DNA of 64,000 nt from Ciona intestinalis (Eukaryota; Chordata; Ascidiacea; Phlebobranchia; Cionidae), in assembly GCF_000224145.3 (NCBI RefSeq), contig NC_020174.2, positions 4,159,026 through 4,223,025 of the forward strand, in the 5' to 3' direction. A program made the translations under genes and the position numbers. The notes under the pieces were generated by a model. That model had not been told where the DNA came from, did not search any database, and saw only the letters and a list, made by a program, of their open reading frames with translations. Shown here piece after piece: positions 25,101 through 37,096 of the stretch (the first letter of the stretch is position 1; the number at the start of each line of letters is the position of its first letter).

Positions 25101-28100
25101 GAAACGAAATTTAGTGACAATGAAACTGGTTCTAAAAGCGTGAGATTAATACTTTCCCCTCAGGCGCTATACACAATAACAACCGTGCACCCGCTACGCG
25201 TCCGACGTTACAGTTAATAGACAGAGTTCAAACCGCTTTGACCCTTGGCAACTCCGTACCGATATGTACGCTTTACGAAGCCTGCAATTTCGTCCTCACA
25301 TTTTCATTACGGCATCTACGTTACAGTCTCGATACCAACATAATAAAATATCAAGTATTGGATTATGTTTGCCAAACGAACAATCAATTCAGTTTTGTGG
25401 TTTCGTGAGTCAACCCACGTCACGACTGTTCGTCGAAAATTAAAGATTGCCAGACAGGACGACGTGTATTTTCTTGTACACGTTCTCAAGTGGTTTGAAC
25501 TAGAAATACACAGCCCAAATATCCCACTAGTCACTGTTTCCATTTTGTATAATCCCACGAGCTTCCGAACTCGTTTTCTCGTCCCCCGGTTAGTCATCAC
25601 CGATTTTACCGTCGTCTTCAGTGGATCCCTAGTTTTGTATACACTGCTCGCCATGTGACCCGATACGCTGCGATACTGTGTCGCTCGTCCGTGCGTGATT
25701 GGCTGCTGGGCCTCGTTCTCTACGTCATATCCTGTTTGCTGCGTTCCGGACTGGTACTCGCATACCAAGATTTTATTGCGTGAGGCAATATTCATTTTCG
25801 AGAATTATTAACTCTGTGACGTAACATACACCCAGGTAAGGAGAAAGGCTCTTTAGAACAACAATCGTGGCCGCAATATCCCGATTACGGTTGATTGCTA
25901 GAGTGAAAGCTCTTTGCTCCCAACCAATAACACACAACAGATTGAAAAGCTATTAACGATTTCATTTCACAGTCTTAAAACCGATTTAAATACTACCTAA
26001 CAGGGGTCGTAAATGGCAAGATTTACGCTCGTTTAGTGTTGCTGTTATAGTTAAAACATTCATTAGTCTCTTTTTGAAACCAGTCTTTTTGACTGCCTTG
26101 TAAATATTTATAAAGTTTACTTTTCACGAAACTTGGTATATTTCCTTTGCGTTCTCGGTGCCTGTAGTTTTACAAGTAAAACTCAACGCGTCGTGGCCGC
26201 AACTGGAAAATGGTGTTATTTTCGTCAGTTTTGAGTATTGTCAACTTGGTGGGTTACTTCCTTCTGTTAAAGAAATCTCCAATCTCCCGCCCACTGGTTT
26301 CACATCAGCCCGTGATATTAGCAGACCTGAACCGCAACCGTTTGTCAGTTATACTGGTGTTTCCACTTCGCACCGATGTCTCGTAAATCAACTTCCTACG
26401 TTGCGTAAAGTGAGGTTTAGATAACTTGTTGTTTTTATAAGTATGTTCCGCAATTCGACACTGGTGCAAATAAAGTCGCTTGATTTTGTAATAATTGGAA
26501 AATAACTCTCATTTAATCGGAATGTGAGCATATATTTTACCATTCTTTCAAGAGTTATATTCCGTCAATATCCATTTAAAGTAATTAAGCAGCAACTTAG
26601 GAACAAACGATTGCTTTTCGCAACGACGCTGCCAGCGGCTGTTTATCTCAACGCTGACCTTTACTACGTAACAAAGCAGTTTGTGATTAGACAGTTGAAA
26701 GATAATGACGCACTTATTGCTTTCGGCGACTTCAAAATTATTTCCGGACAAACATTGCGGCCAAAACACGTTCTATTAATTAAACAGTTAATTTTCGCAT
26801 ATAGGCATCAACTGTATATCCTTATAGTTGCAGGCGCATTTGTGATATTAAGCCAACTGGTAATCGTTGGTTTCTGTGTTTTCAAACAATTTTAATCGGA
26901 TAAAATGGGCGTCTGTAACGTGCCTAAGAATAGAAATTCTCGCGCGCCGTGTTTTGCTTGTATGTAAGTACATGTTATTACAACGTATGGGTGTATGACA
27001 ACGTTCGCAACTCGACGTATCATTTCGCGTTGTATCGTTGTCGTACCTACCATGGCGCCAGTCCTTCGTTGGTTTCACGCTCCACTGACCACGTACCTCT
27101 GTGACATCATAATCCTGCTTTCCTGTCACGCGTCCAATTACATCAACGCTTTTTGTTGTGAATGTTCTCATGGCAAAGCGCGGGGAAAAGGCCAGCGCTG
27201 TGTCAATACAACTGACTAATTATAATCCTCAGGCGCCTTGGTATGAATTAGGATCTTTAAAAAAGAATGTCACATTGTGCAGCGAGCTGTAATTGGTTTG
27301 CTTTGTTCGCGCCCTACCCGTTTGTGCAAGAACCCGGAAACGGCCTTCCAGTTCCCACGTCTGCTGCCCGAACGGTTTCCTAAAGCGTGATTTTCCAACT
27401 GCACGCTTGCTTTGCCATGTATAGCGCCACTTCGACGATGTGTGTATGTTTATTGAACTTCCGCATGCCTTTTAACGCGTCATTTGCTTCTTCGAACTGC
27501 AATTTCACCGTGCTTACCGCGCACGACGCTTCTATGGTGATTGACGGACGTCCTGTGCGAGTCTGCCTCAAATCACCTCGCGAGAACGCCACCCGTGTTA
27601 TAAGTCGACAGGTTTTGCTCGTAACACATGCGATCAACCGACTCGCTTTACCCAAGGGTGCGTTTAGAATTGCCGTTTGATGACACGCTCTAAATTGCGG
27701 AGTGTTGGCTCGAGGGCTGGAGCTTTTCTTCAGTGGTACTCAAACCACTGTTCAGGTTCATCTGTTGTCACAGCGAACCAACGGTTTGATATCATTCAGA
27801 ATGAATCACTCCCACCAACCTAACCACTACCCTGGTGCAGCCACGAACAGTTGCACTAGATCCTTACACATTCTTACTTAAACATTCCTTAATTCCAACC
27901 CAAACAAAAACACAAGGACAGCATATAAAACAGTACAACCTATTGCATTGCCCTTACATTAAACAAAGTTATAATGCTCTGTCATAATCTATATTATATT
28001 CTTTTTTAGTATTTTGTCTATCCAGCCTAATTCACTATTTTAAGTACCTTTATTTTGCGAATCCTTTTAAACAATATTATTCCACCATTTAGGTATTTTT

Positions 28101-31100
28101 AACTCATTCCACAAGCGACTATGATCGTTGCAACGATGATGTAGATCCAGTGTCAGCATCTGCAGAGTATGAGCTGGAAAAACGAGTTGAACTAATGGAT
28201 GTGTTTGATGTTGAACTTGAGAAAGGTAAGAATCTACTACAAAAACTTTATAATACAACCTATGTATCTACTTTATTAAACACAAACTGTTTAATAACAA
28301 GGTTTTGTTTTCTTGTATATATATATGTTCTATAACTTTTTTTGTTTATTTTATAAGTAAAACTATTTCCAACTTATTTTATTTATTACTTGATTGAAAG
28401 CTGAAACTGTTTCATAACTAAGTTTTGTGTACAAATAAATTAAGATTTTTTATATATAATACAACTTGGGGTATGTGTGCTGTGCATATTCTGTTTGTTT
28501 TTCTGAAACAAATGTTTTAGTTCAATACAGATTTTGACTTGTTTTGAACCAACAATTGTTGTTTCACATTTACATTACCTTATTTTGGTAATTGAAATAT
28601 GTTCAATACATTTGAATAACTTCCTGTATTTCCATCAACTATAAGAATACCTTTTCTGCTGAAAGGTTTTTATTTAATTGCTCTCTTGCGCCACCCATCT
28701 GTAAGTAAGCTCTAGTGCATACTACTATACAAGGATTGCAAAAAAGTACATATAGCCTGTTTTTTAACAGAATAGGTTATAGTAAGTATTCTTTTTATCA
28801 AAATATACATGTACTTTTTTCCAACGCTGCAGTAGCTTTACATAACTGTTATTAAAAAAGTCGTCATTTTCGGCTATTGGACAATAAGTACATTTGAAGT
28901 AAAACCGTAGAAACTAGTCAAGTATTTCATAGTGTCACTGTCAAACATTTTATAATGTCACACAGTTCTTGTAATGTAAGTGGCATAATTCTACCCTTAG
29001 CTTTGTATAAAAAAAACCTTTGACCCAAATATTGTTTTCTAACCAGGTCCTGGTGGTTTGGGACTTAGCATAATAGGAATGGGTGTTGGTGCAGATGCCG
29101 GGCTCGAAAAACTTGGAATATTTATAAAAACTATATCACCGGGTGGAGCTGCAGACAAGGACGGAAGGTAAGAGAATTTTTCTTGCCCAAAAACAGTTAT
29201 ATATATATATATTATATAGTAGGGTGGGGGAAGATGGGACACCTTCAGCACAGAATATACAAATATCCTGATTGTGTTTGAAACAATTAACATGGTCTAT
29301 GGGTGTTGGGATGATACGATTTTATAATTATTCCAATTTTCTGCCAACTGTGACAAGAAAATAGAATGATAAGGTGTCCCATCTTCCCCCACCCTACTAT
29401 TTATAATTTTAAAATTAGTTGGCATAGAAATAAGAATTAATAATATAGACAATGATGGCACTTTAATGAGTTAACATAGAGGTCATGATAAACATAGAAA
29501 TCTTTTATTAGAGTAAACTATAAATACTTTATAAAATGAAATATTCAACATTTTCAGGATCAAGGTAAATGATCAGATAATAGAAGTGAATGGTAACTCC
29601 TTGGTTGGCGTCACACAAGCCTACGCTGGGGGTGTACTTCGGAACACCAACGGGCTGGTTTATTTCAAAATTGGGAGGGAGAAAGAAGGAACACAGGATT
29701 CAGAGGTGAGTTTCGTGTAGTAAGGTATGGGTTGATGGGTATTTAACATCTGTTTGTGGTCGTTTAGGTTGCAAGGCTGATACAGCAGTCACTTGAACAA
29801 GAGAAAATGGACTGGGAAGACGCACAGGGCTCTGAGGATGGCCAGGTAAGATTATTCTGTTACTTCTGCTACCATACAGGAGGTAAAAAATCTTTCAAGG
29901 GCTTGCCTGGTATAAAAAATACTGTATTTCCGAGGTTTTCCAGCAAGACTTGGATGTTTGGATAACTTGCTAGATGGCATAAGAAACATTCGGAATACAT
30001 TGTTTTTATACCAAGTTTGTTTATAAAAATTTCCCACATATAAAAAGTTGTGGACTTTTTAGGGAAAAATTCTGGGTAATAGGTATTACAAACACGACAA
30101 TTTTTTTTGATGATAAAAAAATTGAAAATAATAATCTACTTTAAAATATTTAGTTTATCACCAAAGTTTGTAAGCTTGAAGTTCAGAAACAATGTTTATA
30201 ACTTTTTAAAATAAAGTACTGATTTATACCTAAAGGCAGTTACAGAGATACAGAGAAGTAATACCGTATTTTTACAGATGGATTCCAATGCAGAAGACCA
30301 GTCATGGAGATATGATGGAAATGAGGCAAGGGTAAGAATTTTATTTCCTATGCTTTTGTTTTTGTAATTGGCAAAGAGTCTTTAAAGGTGGTTGTTTAAT
30401 CCTGAGATTTTAGTTTAATCTGGATCACATGTAAAGTTGCTGGTTATTAGCATGGCCTCAAGCACTCAATGGCAGTGTGTGCTGTTTTGTTACACAAGCA
30501 ATTAGTCTCTTTATGGTAGGCCAGTGCGTCAGAGGTATTTAGGTACAGGGGTATTGACTTTTGGTTCAAAAGTTTTCGAAGTTTTGTATTTTTCGGTTTT
30601 GTGTGACTGTAGTCGAGTGTTGTCAGTTTATTTTTGTGAAAACGAAAATCTGCTCAGAAATTGCGGCCGCCCCCAAGGTATCCGGGTGTTCCGGAAAAAA
30701 TGGAACAGAACGGGTTGCACGGCCGGCACATGGTGCACCGAGATAGTGTTGAGTTTGCAAAACTCAGAGGGGTGTCCCCAACCCCCCCAAATGAAAATGG
30801 CGGAGAAAGTTTTGATGGTTTGAGCAATATACGACACAGCAAACCCGTTACCGACCCACATTTGCTGAGTCGGGGTGCGGAATATATTGCTGAGTCACAA
30901 GATGATGGTCCGAGAAATGCAGAAGAATTTTTGCCAAAAAAGAAGGTTTGTATAATATTGAAGTGGCAGGAGCATGGGGGGAATAACACATGCAGCATAT
31001 CTCTTACTAACATTCAGCATGAAAGGTGAAAAATGTAAAAGTAAACCAACAACACAAAAGAGGAATGTTCCATTGTTCCAATGCTATATTAGGTTTACCC

Positions 31101-34100
31101 TTGTGATTTTCTAAAAGTACTTAATAAGTTAATTTTTTTTAAAGAGAAATTAAGGTTAAATTTTGCTGCTACCTAATTTTTTATTGACCTCCACCAAAAA
31201 AAGTTTCTTTCTTAAAAGGTTATAAGCAGTCTTTATTCCTATTTTTACACAATTCAAAATCAGGTTTAAAACATCAGAAATATATATAGTTTATTAATTG
31301 TAAACCTCTGGTCTAACTCATGATCCCACAGCCCATGACCCACCATACTTCACCATTGAGGCAAAACCAGCGTACTACCTCCATTGTCCGAAACACAAGA
31401 GCAGCGTTTCTTACCAGATGCGTTATTTCGAAACCTCGTTATAAACCCAGATATATGTCTAATTTACCAAGCCCTTTGGTACAAAAGCGGCCAAGTCTGC
31501 TGCGCTGTACACGGGGTGTGGTACACTCACGTGTTAAACTGTTTGAATCAGCGTGTAAATAATGTAAAGAATATTACAAAGTCAGATACCACTTAACTTT
31601 TGAACTTGGTGTCTTTTCTATAGTATTTGTTGATTTTCACACTAGCTCATTCCATATTTTGAATAAAAATTTTTTTATATTTTATTAGAATTAGACTGTT
31701 ATATATATTTTGTACAGTTTGAGGTATATATTACTTTTCTCAAAGGGGTTTACAACATTTTAACTGTAGGGCAGAAATCAAAAAACAGAACTTAAAGACC
31801 AAACATATATTTTACATAGGTCTTCTGTTATAAAATGAGTTAAATCCCTTGTTTGCCAGCCAAAAGTTTAACTCACATGATGTACCTTGATTGTAGAACT
31901 ACATTCCTATATTCCATACTCATATCATTATAAGACACAAGTTTTTTCTACCAAATATTTGTCAATCTATAAAATATGCTTTTGCGAAAAACCACAATAT
32001 TAAGACAAAGCACGAACTTATATGCAAAAAACTTCAGTTTATGAAAGGTAACTTGTGTGCAGGTGGACGTGACATTGTTTCTGGTAGTATTAACAGAGTA
32101 GAGTTTACAAAAAAATTTGTGTCTGTTTTTGTAGATTGACTATTTGACCCAGTTTTTCGGTGTTCTTTGCTTGTTTGAATTTGATTTGTTTTCATGGTTG
32201 CTGATTTGAATTAACTTCTGCTTTGAAACTAACAATATAATAGCTCTCTTCTATTCTTTTAACAGTTGTTTGAGCAGCCACGCCTAGCAATAAAATTTTG
32301 TCCAATTTTCTCATTACGTTTAAATGTCTACCCTTGAGGGTATAGGCTACCGGAAAAAAAACTTCTGTGCCAAATAAAATGCTTTTTGATTACAGTTATC
32401 TTAAGGTTTTAATCGAGGCTTAACAATACTTGGTTGTTTGATTGTACTAACTTTATTAACATATAAATCCTATTATCCTAACATTTTGCTTGGTAGTGTT
32501 GCTTACTCTTTAACCGAATTACACACCACCGCCATAACCAGTTCAGTGTTAAACAAAACAGCAAAATATTAAATTTAAATAAAAGAAGTTGTTTGTGTAA
32601 TTTTCTTATCTTTCCCCTGACGTACAAAGTATTTATATTTTAGTTAAACCAAAAAAATCTGAGCTTTTGGAAAAAAACATAAGGGTTGGCGGTGGTGACA
32701 TTTTTTTATTATATTTCTAAACCGAAATATATATACAGGTTGGAGATACAAGTGAAGAAGATTTCAACACTGAAGAAATAGACAGAGCTTTGGCTCATGT
32801 TCAGGTATGGCTTTTGAAATCAGTTTTAAAAACAAGTTAATCTAAAAATGTTTTCTTGAAAATTGTAAAAAAAAATTAAAAAACAAAATAATGTTTTCAC
32901 TTTGTTTTAATTTTTTCTGATTATGTTTCTTCTCATTTCAGGTGTTTGATCTTCCAGAAGAAGAAAAGATCTTTGCATCCGAGAATGATGAGGAGTACAG
33001 ATCGAAGATCAGGGAGCTTTTTATCCGACAACAAGTTACAGATGCCGAGATCAAGCAGCTGCGGAAAAGGGTCGGTTTCCAATTTTTTTTTTACTTTTTC
33101 TCTCTTTTTTTAAATTAGTTTGGAAAGGAAGTCAATCCTATATCATAACCTGAGCAGGCATTTTAAATAAAGTCTAGAAGACTCAATAAAAGCACCTACC
33201 GCATGAACTAATAGTGCCCTGAAAACAAATCAGATTGAGTCAAATACTTTAAAACACGCATTACGGTGGCTGTACACAGTATCTGGCGTGCAAATTCACT
33301 TGCGAAGTCGTATGCAAACCCATTACCGAGTTCCACATGCGGCAGCGAAATCCGGACAAAACAGACGAATTCCGGATACTGTGTACAGCCACCTTTACCA
33401 ATGAGTGGGTAGCATTAAAGTTGGATTTTATCTAACATGTAAAATATGGAGTCTCTAACTTTGTAGCATAATCATTGTATCTAAAAAAAGCTCTCATTTT
33501 CAATTAATCTTTGGATTATGTGTGATTTTGGTACCTGGTGTCCCATACAGTGACATACTGATAGCAAATTTAAGCATTCCATTTCATTAGGTTGAAGAGC
33601 AGGACAGAGTTGCTGCCGCAACAAATGAAGATTTACAGAAAACACAAAGTGAGCTGGAAAATGCTAAAGAGCAAGTTTCCCTTCTTGACAAGAAATATAA
33701 CAAGGCGAAAAAATTGATAAAGGAATTCCAGCAACGGTAAGATTTGTCAAGATTTTTACTCTTTAACATATGATATCTTTTCATGGTGTTAAATTTGTTG
33801 CTTTTTACAGAGAGGGAGAATTCTTGAAGAGGGAAGCGAATTTTAAAATGCAAATATCGACTATGGAGAAAGTACATGAGTTGGAGAAACTGCAACTTCA
33901 AGGACAGGTATGGAAACAATTTGTATAATTTGGAACATTGGTGTCTAAGTAACAGTTGTTATTTTGGGCTTAGTGTTATGTGTAAAATAATAGGACTAAG
34001 TTATGGTTTGCACATCTCACAGGATTAAAATGTACGGCACCAATAAATAAACATTGATTAAAAAAAAAGTATTTTAAATAATCACTTAAGTTCCATGTTT

Positions 34101-37096
34101 TACATTTTTTTCTAAATTATTTTTATTATTGTACAGATCACCAGCCTTGAGAAGAAGCTGGCAAATCAATCCCCACCTAATTCCGCTTTAAACCGGAATA
34201 ATAGCAACCGGTCAAATGGTCCCCATTCCCCCATAAAGCTGGCACCTACCTACCAACAACATCAGAGCAAATATTTTCCAAGTGTTGAAAATCAAAGTAA
34301 TTATCGCAGTTTTTTATCAAAAATTAGCTGTCGATCTAGGGCAGTGGTTAGCTTGCTTAACTAGAGCTTGGAGAATATGGGTTTGAGGTTTAATGCTGCT
34401 AATTGTTTTGGTGTATGTGTTCTTGGGCAAGCTACTTAATGTTCATTGCTCCAACCCAGTGGTCGCTTATGGGTTGTATAAATTGTTATCTATACATTTT
34501 AAAATTTCCTAAAATAAATAACCACTCACATAGTTACTTATATGGTAACTTGTAAGTGGGTACAAAGTATATGATACAGGAAACCTGTGTTACAACTGTT
34601 TTTACCCCCTATGTGAGGATAAATATGTTGAATTCATATATTCATTACTTTAATATTCATTTTGCTTAATTTTTAGGCTTCGGTTTAAACTTGTCAAAAT
34701 CTTATAATTTTAATTTCCCACCCCAGCTCAGTGGTAAAGTTACTAAATTTAATCTTATTTTATAAAAAAAAGGTTCTCCCGTTGTGAGTTACACTGATGG
34801 GGCCCCTACTCCCGAAAATCGACCAACAGTTCGTCAGACGTTCGATAATCTTATCGCGAGTTTGGATGACATGCTTGATTCCAGGGCTGACCAGAATAGC
34901 GCTTCCAAGTCTGGAGATGTATGTTTTGTGTATTGTATTGAGATTCCAAAATATACATTATGTTTTTACCAATATCCAATATCCAACCATTTTTTATTAT
35001 AAATATATATATTTTTATTTATTGTATTTTTTTAGAAATTACTTATTTATGAGAATCTGGTCAAATTTCCTAACAAAACACACATAGATCGGAATAGTTT
35101 GTTGTTTTCTGAATTATTTTGTGTATTCAATACACCACACATATGCAACAGTTAATGTAGATTTTCATTCATATCACCAGATATCTCAAGATACATCGAA
35201 CCACCTCGATAACTCAGCACTTAAATACAGAGCCAAGTTGAAAGGTCCAAGATATGTCAAGTCAAACTCAAAGTCAGATGTAAGAACGAATATGTGACCA
35301 AACTTCATAAAAAAAAACAAAAAATTAGAAAAAAAATATATAAAAAAGATTAAAAAATGTGGTACAGTTTATCAAAAATAAATTTAATAATTTTTTTAGT
35401 GCTATTTTAAAGTGCAACAGTTTTTATACATTGTATACCACTGATGGTAAAAAAACATATTGCTTAGAGTACAGTAGAACAGGTTTTTTTCTAAAACTAA
35501 AATATATATTCATTAACTGTAAGTGTGCATACAGTTCCCATATATTGTATACCAATAGTGTTAATGATAAAAATATTTGTGTTAATTTTGTAGAGTGAAA
35601 ATTGGGAACAGGAGAAAACTGCCGAAGGATTGGAACAACTGCATGGGAGTCCCCTGTCCAAACGAGGAACCCCCTTACCCATGTATGTATAAAAAAACTC
35701 ATGTCTTTACTTCCTCCAAAAGTCTTAATTTTCTATTTGTTACACTTTAATATTAAATAACATATTTCTTTCAATGTAATTCAAATGAATCAAATTATTA
35801 TTTTCCGCAGGCAATTTGACCCACCCCAAATAAAACAAGTGAACCTGTCACCACTGCCTCAATCCAGTCCTGGTGGGATGGGTGACGTACCAACCACTAA
35901 AGAATCACCAGCGCTTGCAGTTCGCATGCGTCGCATAATAAATGTAAGTTGTTTCCATAACAGTGTGTTCCTAACTTTGCCTCTAACATGCATGGCATGC
36001 GTAACTTGCACGGTTTAACTCACAAAGGAGGACGACACAGCACCAACTGCTCCACCCACCAATGACAGCGAGAAAGAGCCCCCACGAGGAAGTGCTCGAC
36101 CTCAGTCCGCTGCGTCAACTATTTCAGGCCTGTCGTCTCACTCCGAGGAGGTATGATATGCTGCGGGGCAAAGTTTCTGCAATGGTTGCATGTTTTGTAG
36201 CAAGAATGAAATTCTTTGCTATGCTTCTTCATACCCATTAACTCCTGGTCTGTTCCTAATCTAAGTTGGACAAACTTTTTCAGTCACTAATTTGGTTTCA
36301 GTAATTGGTTATGTTCAATTAATGTGCAAGGTATAGCCCTGGTTGTAAGTTGTTTACCGCCCTGTCCTAAATCCTAACCTATTTTTACAAAACTTACTGC
36401 ACTATATGACAATACTAATACCAATTACCAACACCTGTTTTTTACTGCTAAAATGTAAACTTTATTTTTATTCCAAAAAATTCAAATAAATATAATTTTA
36501 AACTTTGTGGCTTAAGGGCTCTGTAGAAAAAAAAGAGCAAACGCAAGGTGAGATATACCTTACTACTCCTACTTGGTCAGTGGATGAAGTCACAACTTGG
36601 ATGAGTGGTTGTGGTCTTGCCCATCATGTTACCACCTTTAACAGAAGCAAAATAGATGGCTCTAAACTACTGTCTATAGACAATGATAAACTCAAGGTGA
36701 GTTTTGAAATTATTGGTTCAGTTCGTGGCTTTGGCAGCAATGCTTTTGTATGAAACTTTTACTTGGAATACTTTACCCACAGTGTGTGTATAACGACTTT
36801 TGTTGCTAATTTCCTTTTTTCATTGTACTTGTTCACCTGGTCTTCGTTACTTTCAAGGAATAAATAAAAAAATTACGTGTTATTATACATTTACCCATTT
36901 ACCAGTTGTTTTTGTCCCTTTTTAATCTTCATATGGTTTATAGGAAATTGGTATTACCGACAAGTCAGAAAAAAATCTTATCAAACGAAAAGTGAAGGAA
37001 TTAAAGTCCAAACATGAAAAAGAGAAGAAAATGGCGGAAAAGATAAACAAAAAGCAGAAAAAGGGTTTTCGGACAGGGAAAAAGCCTCGTTTTTAG
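19191..37096 (+). CDS. PPP1R9: Neurabin/spinophilin: actin- and PP1-binding scaffold with PDZ and SAM
   Basis: Twenty-five exons: 19191..19300, 20757..20940, 21452..21725, 21799..21924, 21993..23350, 23433..23535, 23793..23956, 28093..28225, 29047..29167, 29558..29705, 29768..29845, 30278..30331, 30658..30945, 32739..32804, 32942..33070, 33591..33736, 33811..33907, 34137..34296, 34773..34918, 35181..35279, 35594..35682, 35811..35943, 36028..36150, 36517..36696, 36944..37096. All are in phase, giving 1553 residues. Order: actin-binding N-terminus ([16 protein letters not shown]), long Ser-rich disorder with an acidic run, PP1 RVxF motif KVYF (about 764-767), [14 protein letters not shown] ([21 protein letters not shown]), acidic linker, coiled coil with [16 protein letters not shown] (about 1455-1515) and a basic tail. 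It targets phosphatase 1 to actin at junctions and synapses. Exons 1, 2 and 13 are less certain. Confidence 0.94.
19301..20756 (+). other. Neurabin intron 1
   Basis: AT-rich with no gene. The acceptor used (tattgag before catgtctg) is chosen by phase and by the neurabin-like reading that follows. The acceptor ataacag upstream is also possible, so the exon 2 start is soft. Confidence 0.4.
23957..28092 (+). other. Neurabin 4.1-kb intron with GC-elevated block
   Basis: Contains a SINE (23997..24298), then an AT-rich spacer. From about 24840 to 27870 there is sequence with markedly more G and C, many CG dinucleotides and no family I recognise. Overlapping open frames up to about 160 codons on both strands are expected from that composition. 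Promoter-like words occur: cgtgattggctgctggg near 25696, tacgtcat near 25722, gtgacgtaacat near 25817. It interrupts the gene just before the exons for the PDZ half. Confidence 0.5.
23997..24298 (+). repeat. tRNA-derived SINE copy with clear box A and box B
   Basis: Starts gggcgtcgtagcacagtgg with box A tagcacagtggtagcac. Box B ggattcgag follows about 25 bases on. The body has gacacttaacggcagttgct and the tail has gtgactcatgagcgg and aacaccggtgtta. This is the best preserved head of the family in the window. Confidence 0.75.
28226..29046 (+). other. Neurabin intron before the PDZ exons
   Basis: AT-rich, no gene seen. Confidence 0.4.
29217..29400 (+). mobile_element. Intact-looking MITE with 28-base perfect TIRs
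   Basis: Both ends read inward as AGTAGGGTGGGGGAAGATGG, then GACACCTT, with no mismatch. The flanks are TA-rich (tatat left, tatttat right), consistent with TA target duplication. The interior of about 125 bases has no coding capacity. It lies in the neurabin PDZ intron. As a non-autonomous element it would need a transposase from elsewhere. The near-perfect TIRs suggest it is the youngest copy here. Confidence 0.88.
30946..32738 (+). other. Neurabin intron with a composition island at 31310-31595
   Basis: Mostly AT-rich. Around 31310-31595 two overlapping frames are open for about 70-80 codons and composition is exon-like. No splice arrangement joins it in phase and no family is recognised; possibly a cryptic exon or relic. 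Confidence 0.3.
33265..33393. mobile_element. Second small TIR element (129 bases)
   Basis: Begins ggtggctgtacacagtatct and ends with the inverse (ggatactgtgtacagccacc), a 19-base perfect inverted repeat. The interior is less AT-rich than the intron around it and is non-coding. Ends differ from the GGTGGGG family, so this is a separate MITE or a foldback unit. It lies in a neurabin intron. Confidence 0.75.
34331..34640 (+). repeat. tRNA-derived SINE copy
   Basis: Head gggcagtggttagcttgctt (box A type), box-B-like gggtttgaggtttaatgctg, body tgttcttgggcaagctactt, tail ggtaacttgtaagtggg. It lies in a neurabin intron. Confidence 0.7.

Noticed and set aside
25316-25795. 159-codon open frame on the - strand in the neurabin intron
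   Set aside because: It overlaps a 97-codon frame on the other strand, has no recognisable domain, and the block is GC-elevated, which lengthens chance frames. No splice context supports it.
26524-26895. 123-codon + frame with a hydrophobic C-terminal part
   Set aside because: The start codon is non-ATG, no family is recognised, and an opposing frame of similar length overlaps it. Treated as chance in the GC-elevated block.
30654-31013. 119-codon - frame opposite neurabin exon 13
   Set aside because: It is the antisense shadow of a GC-rich exon and has no domain of its own.
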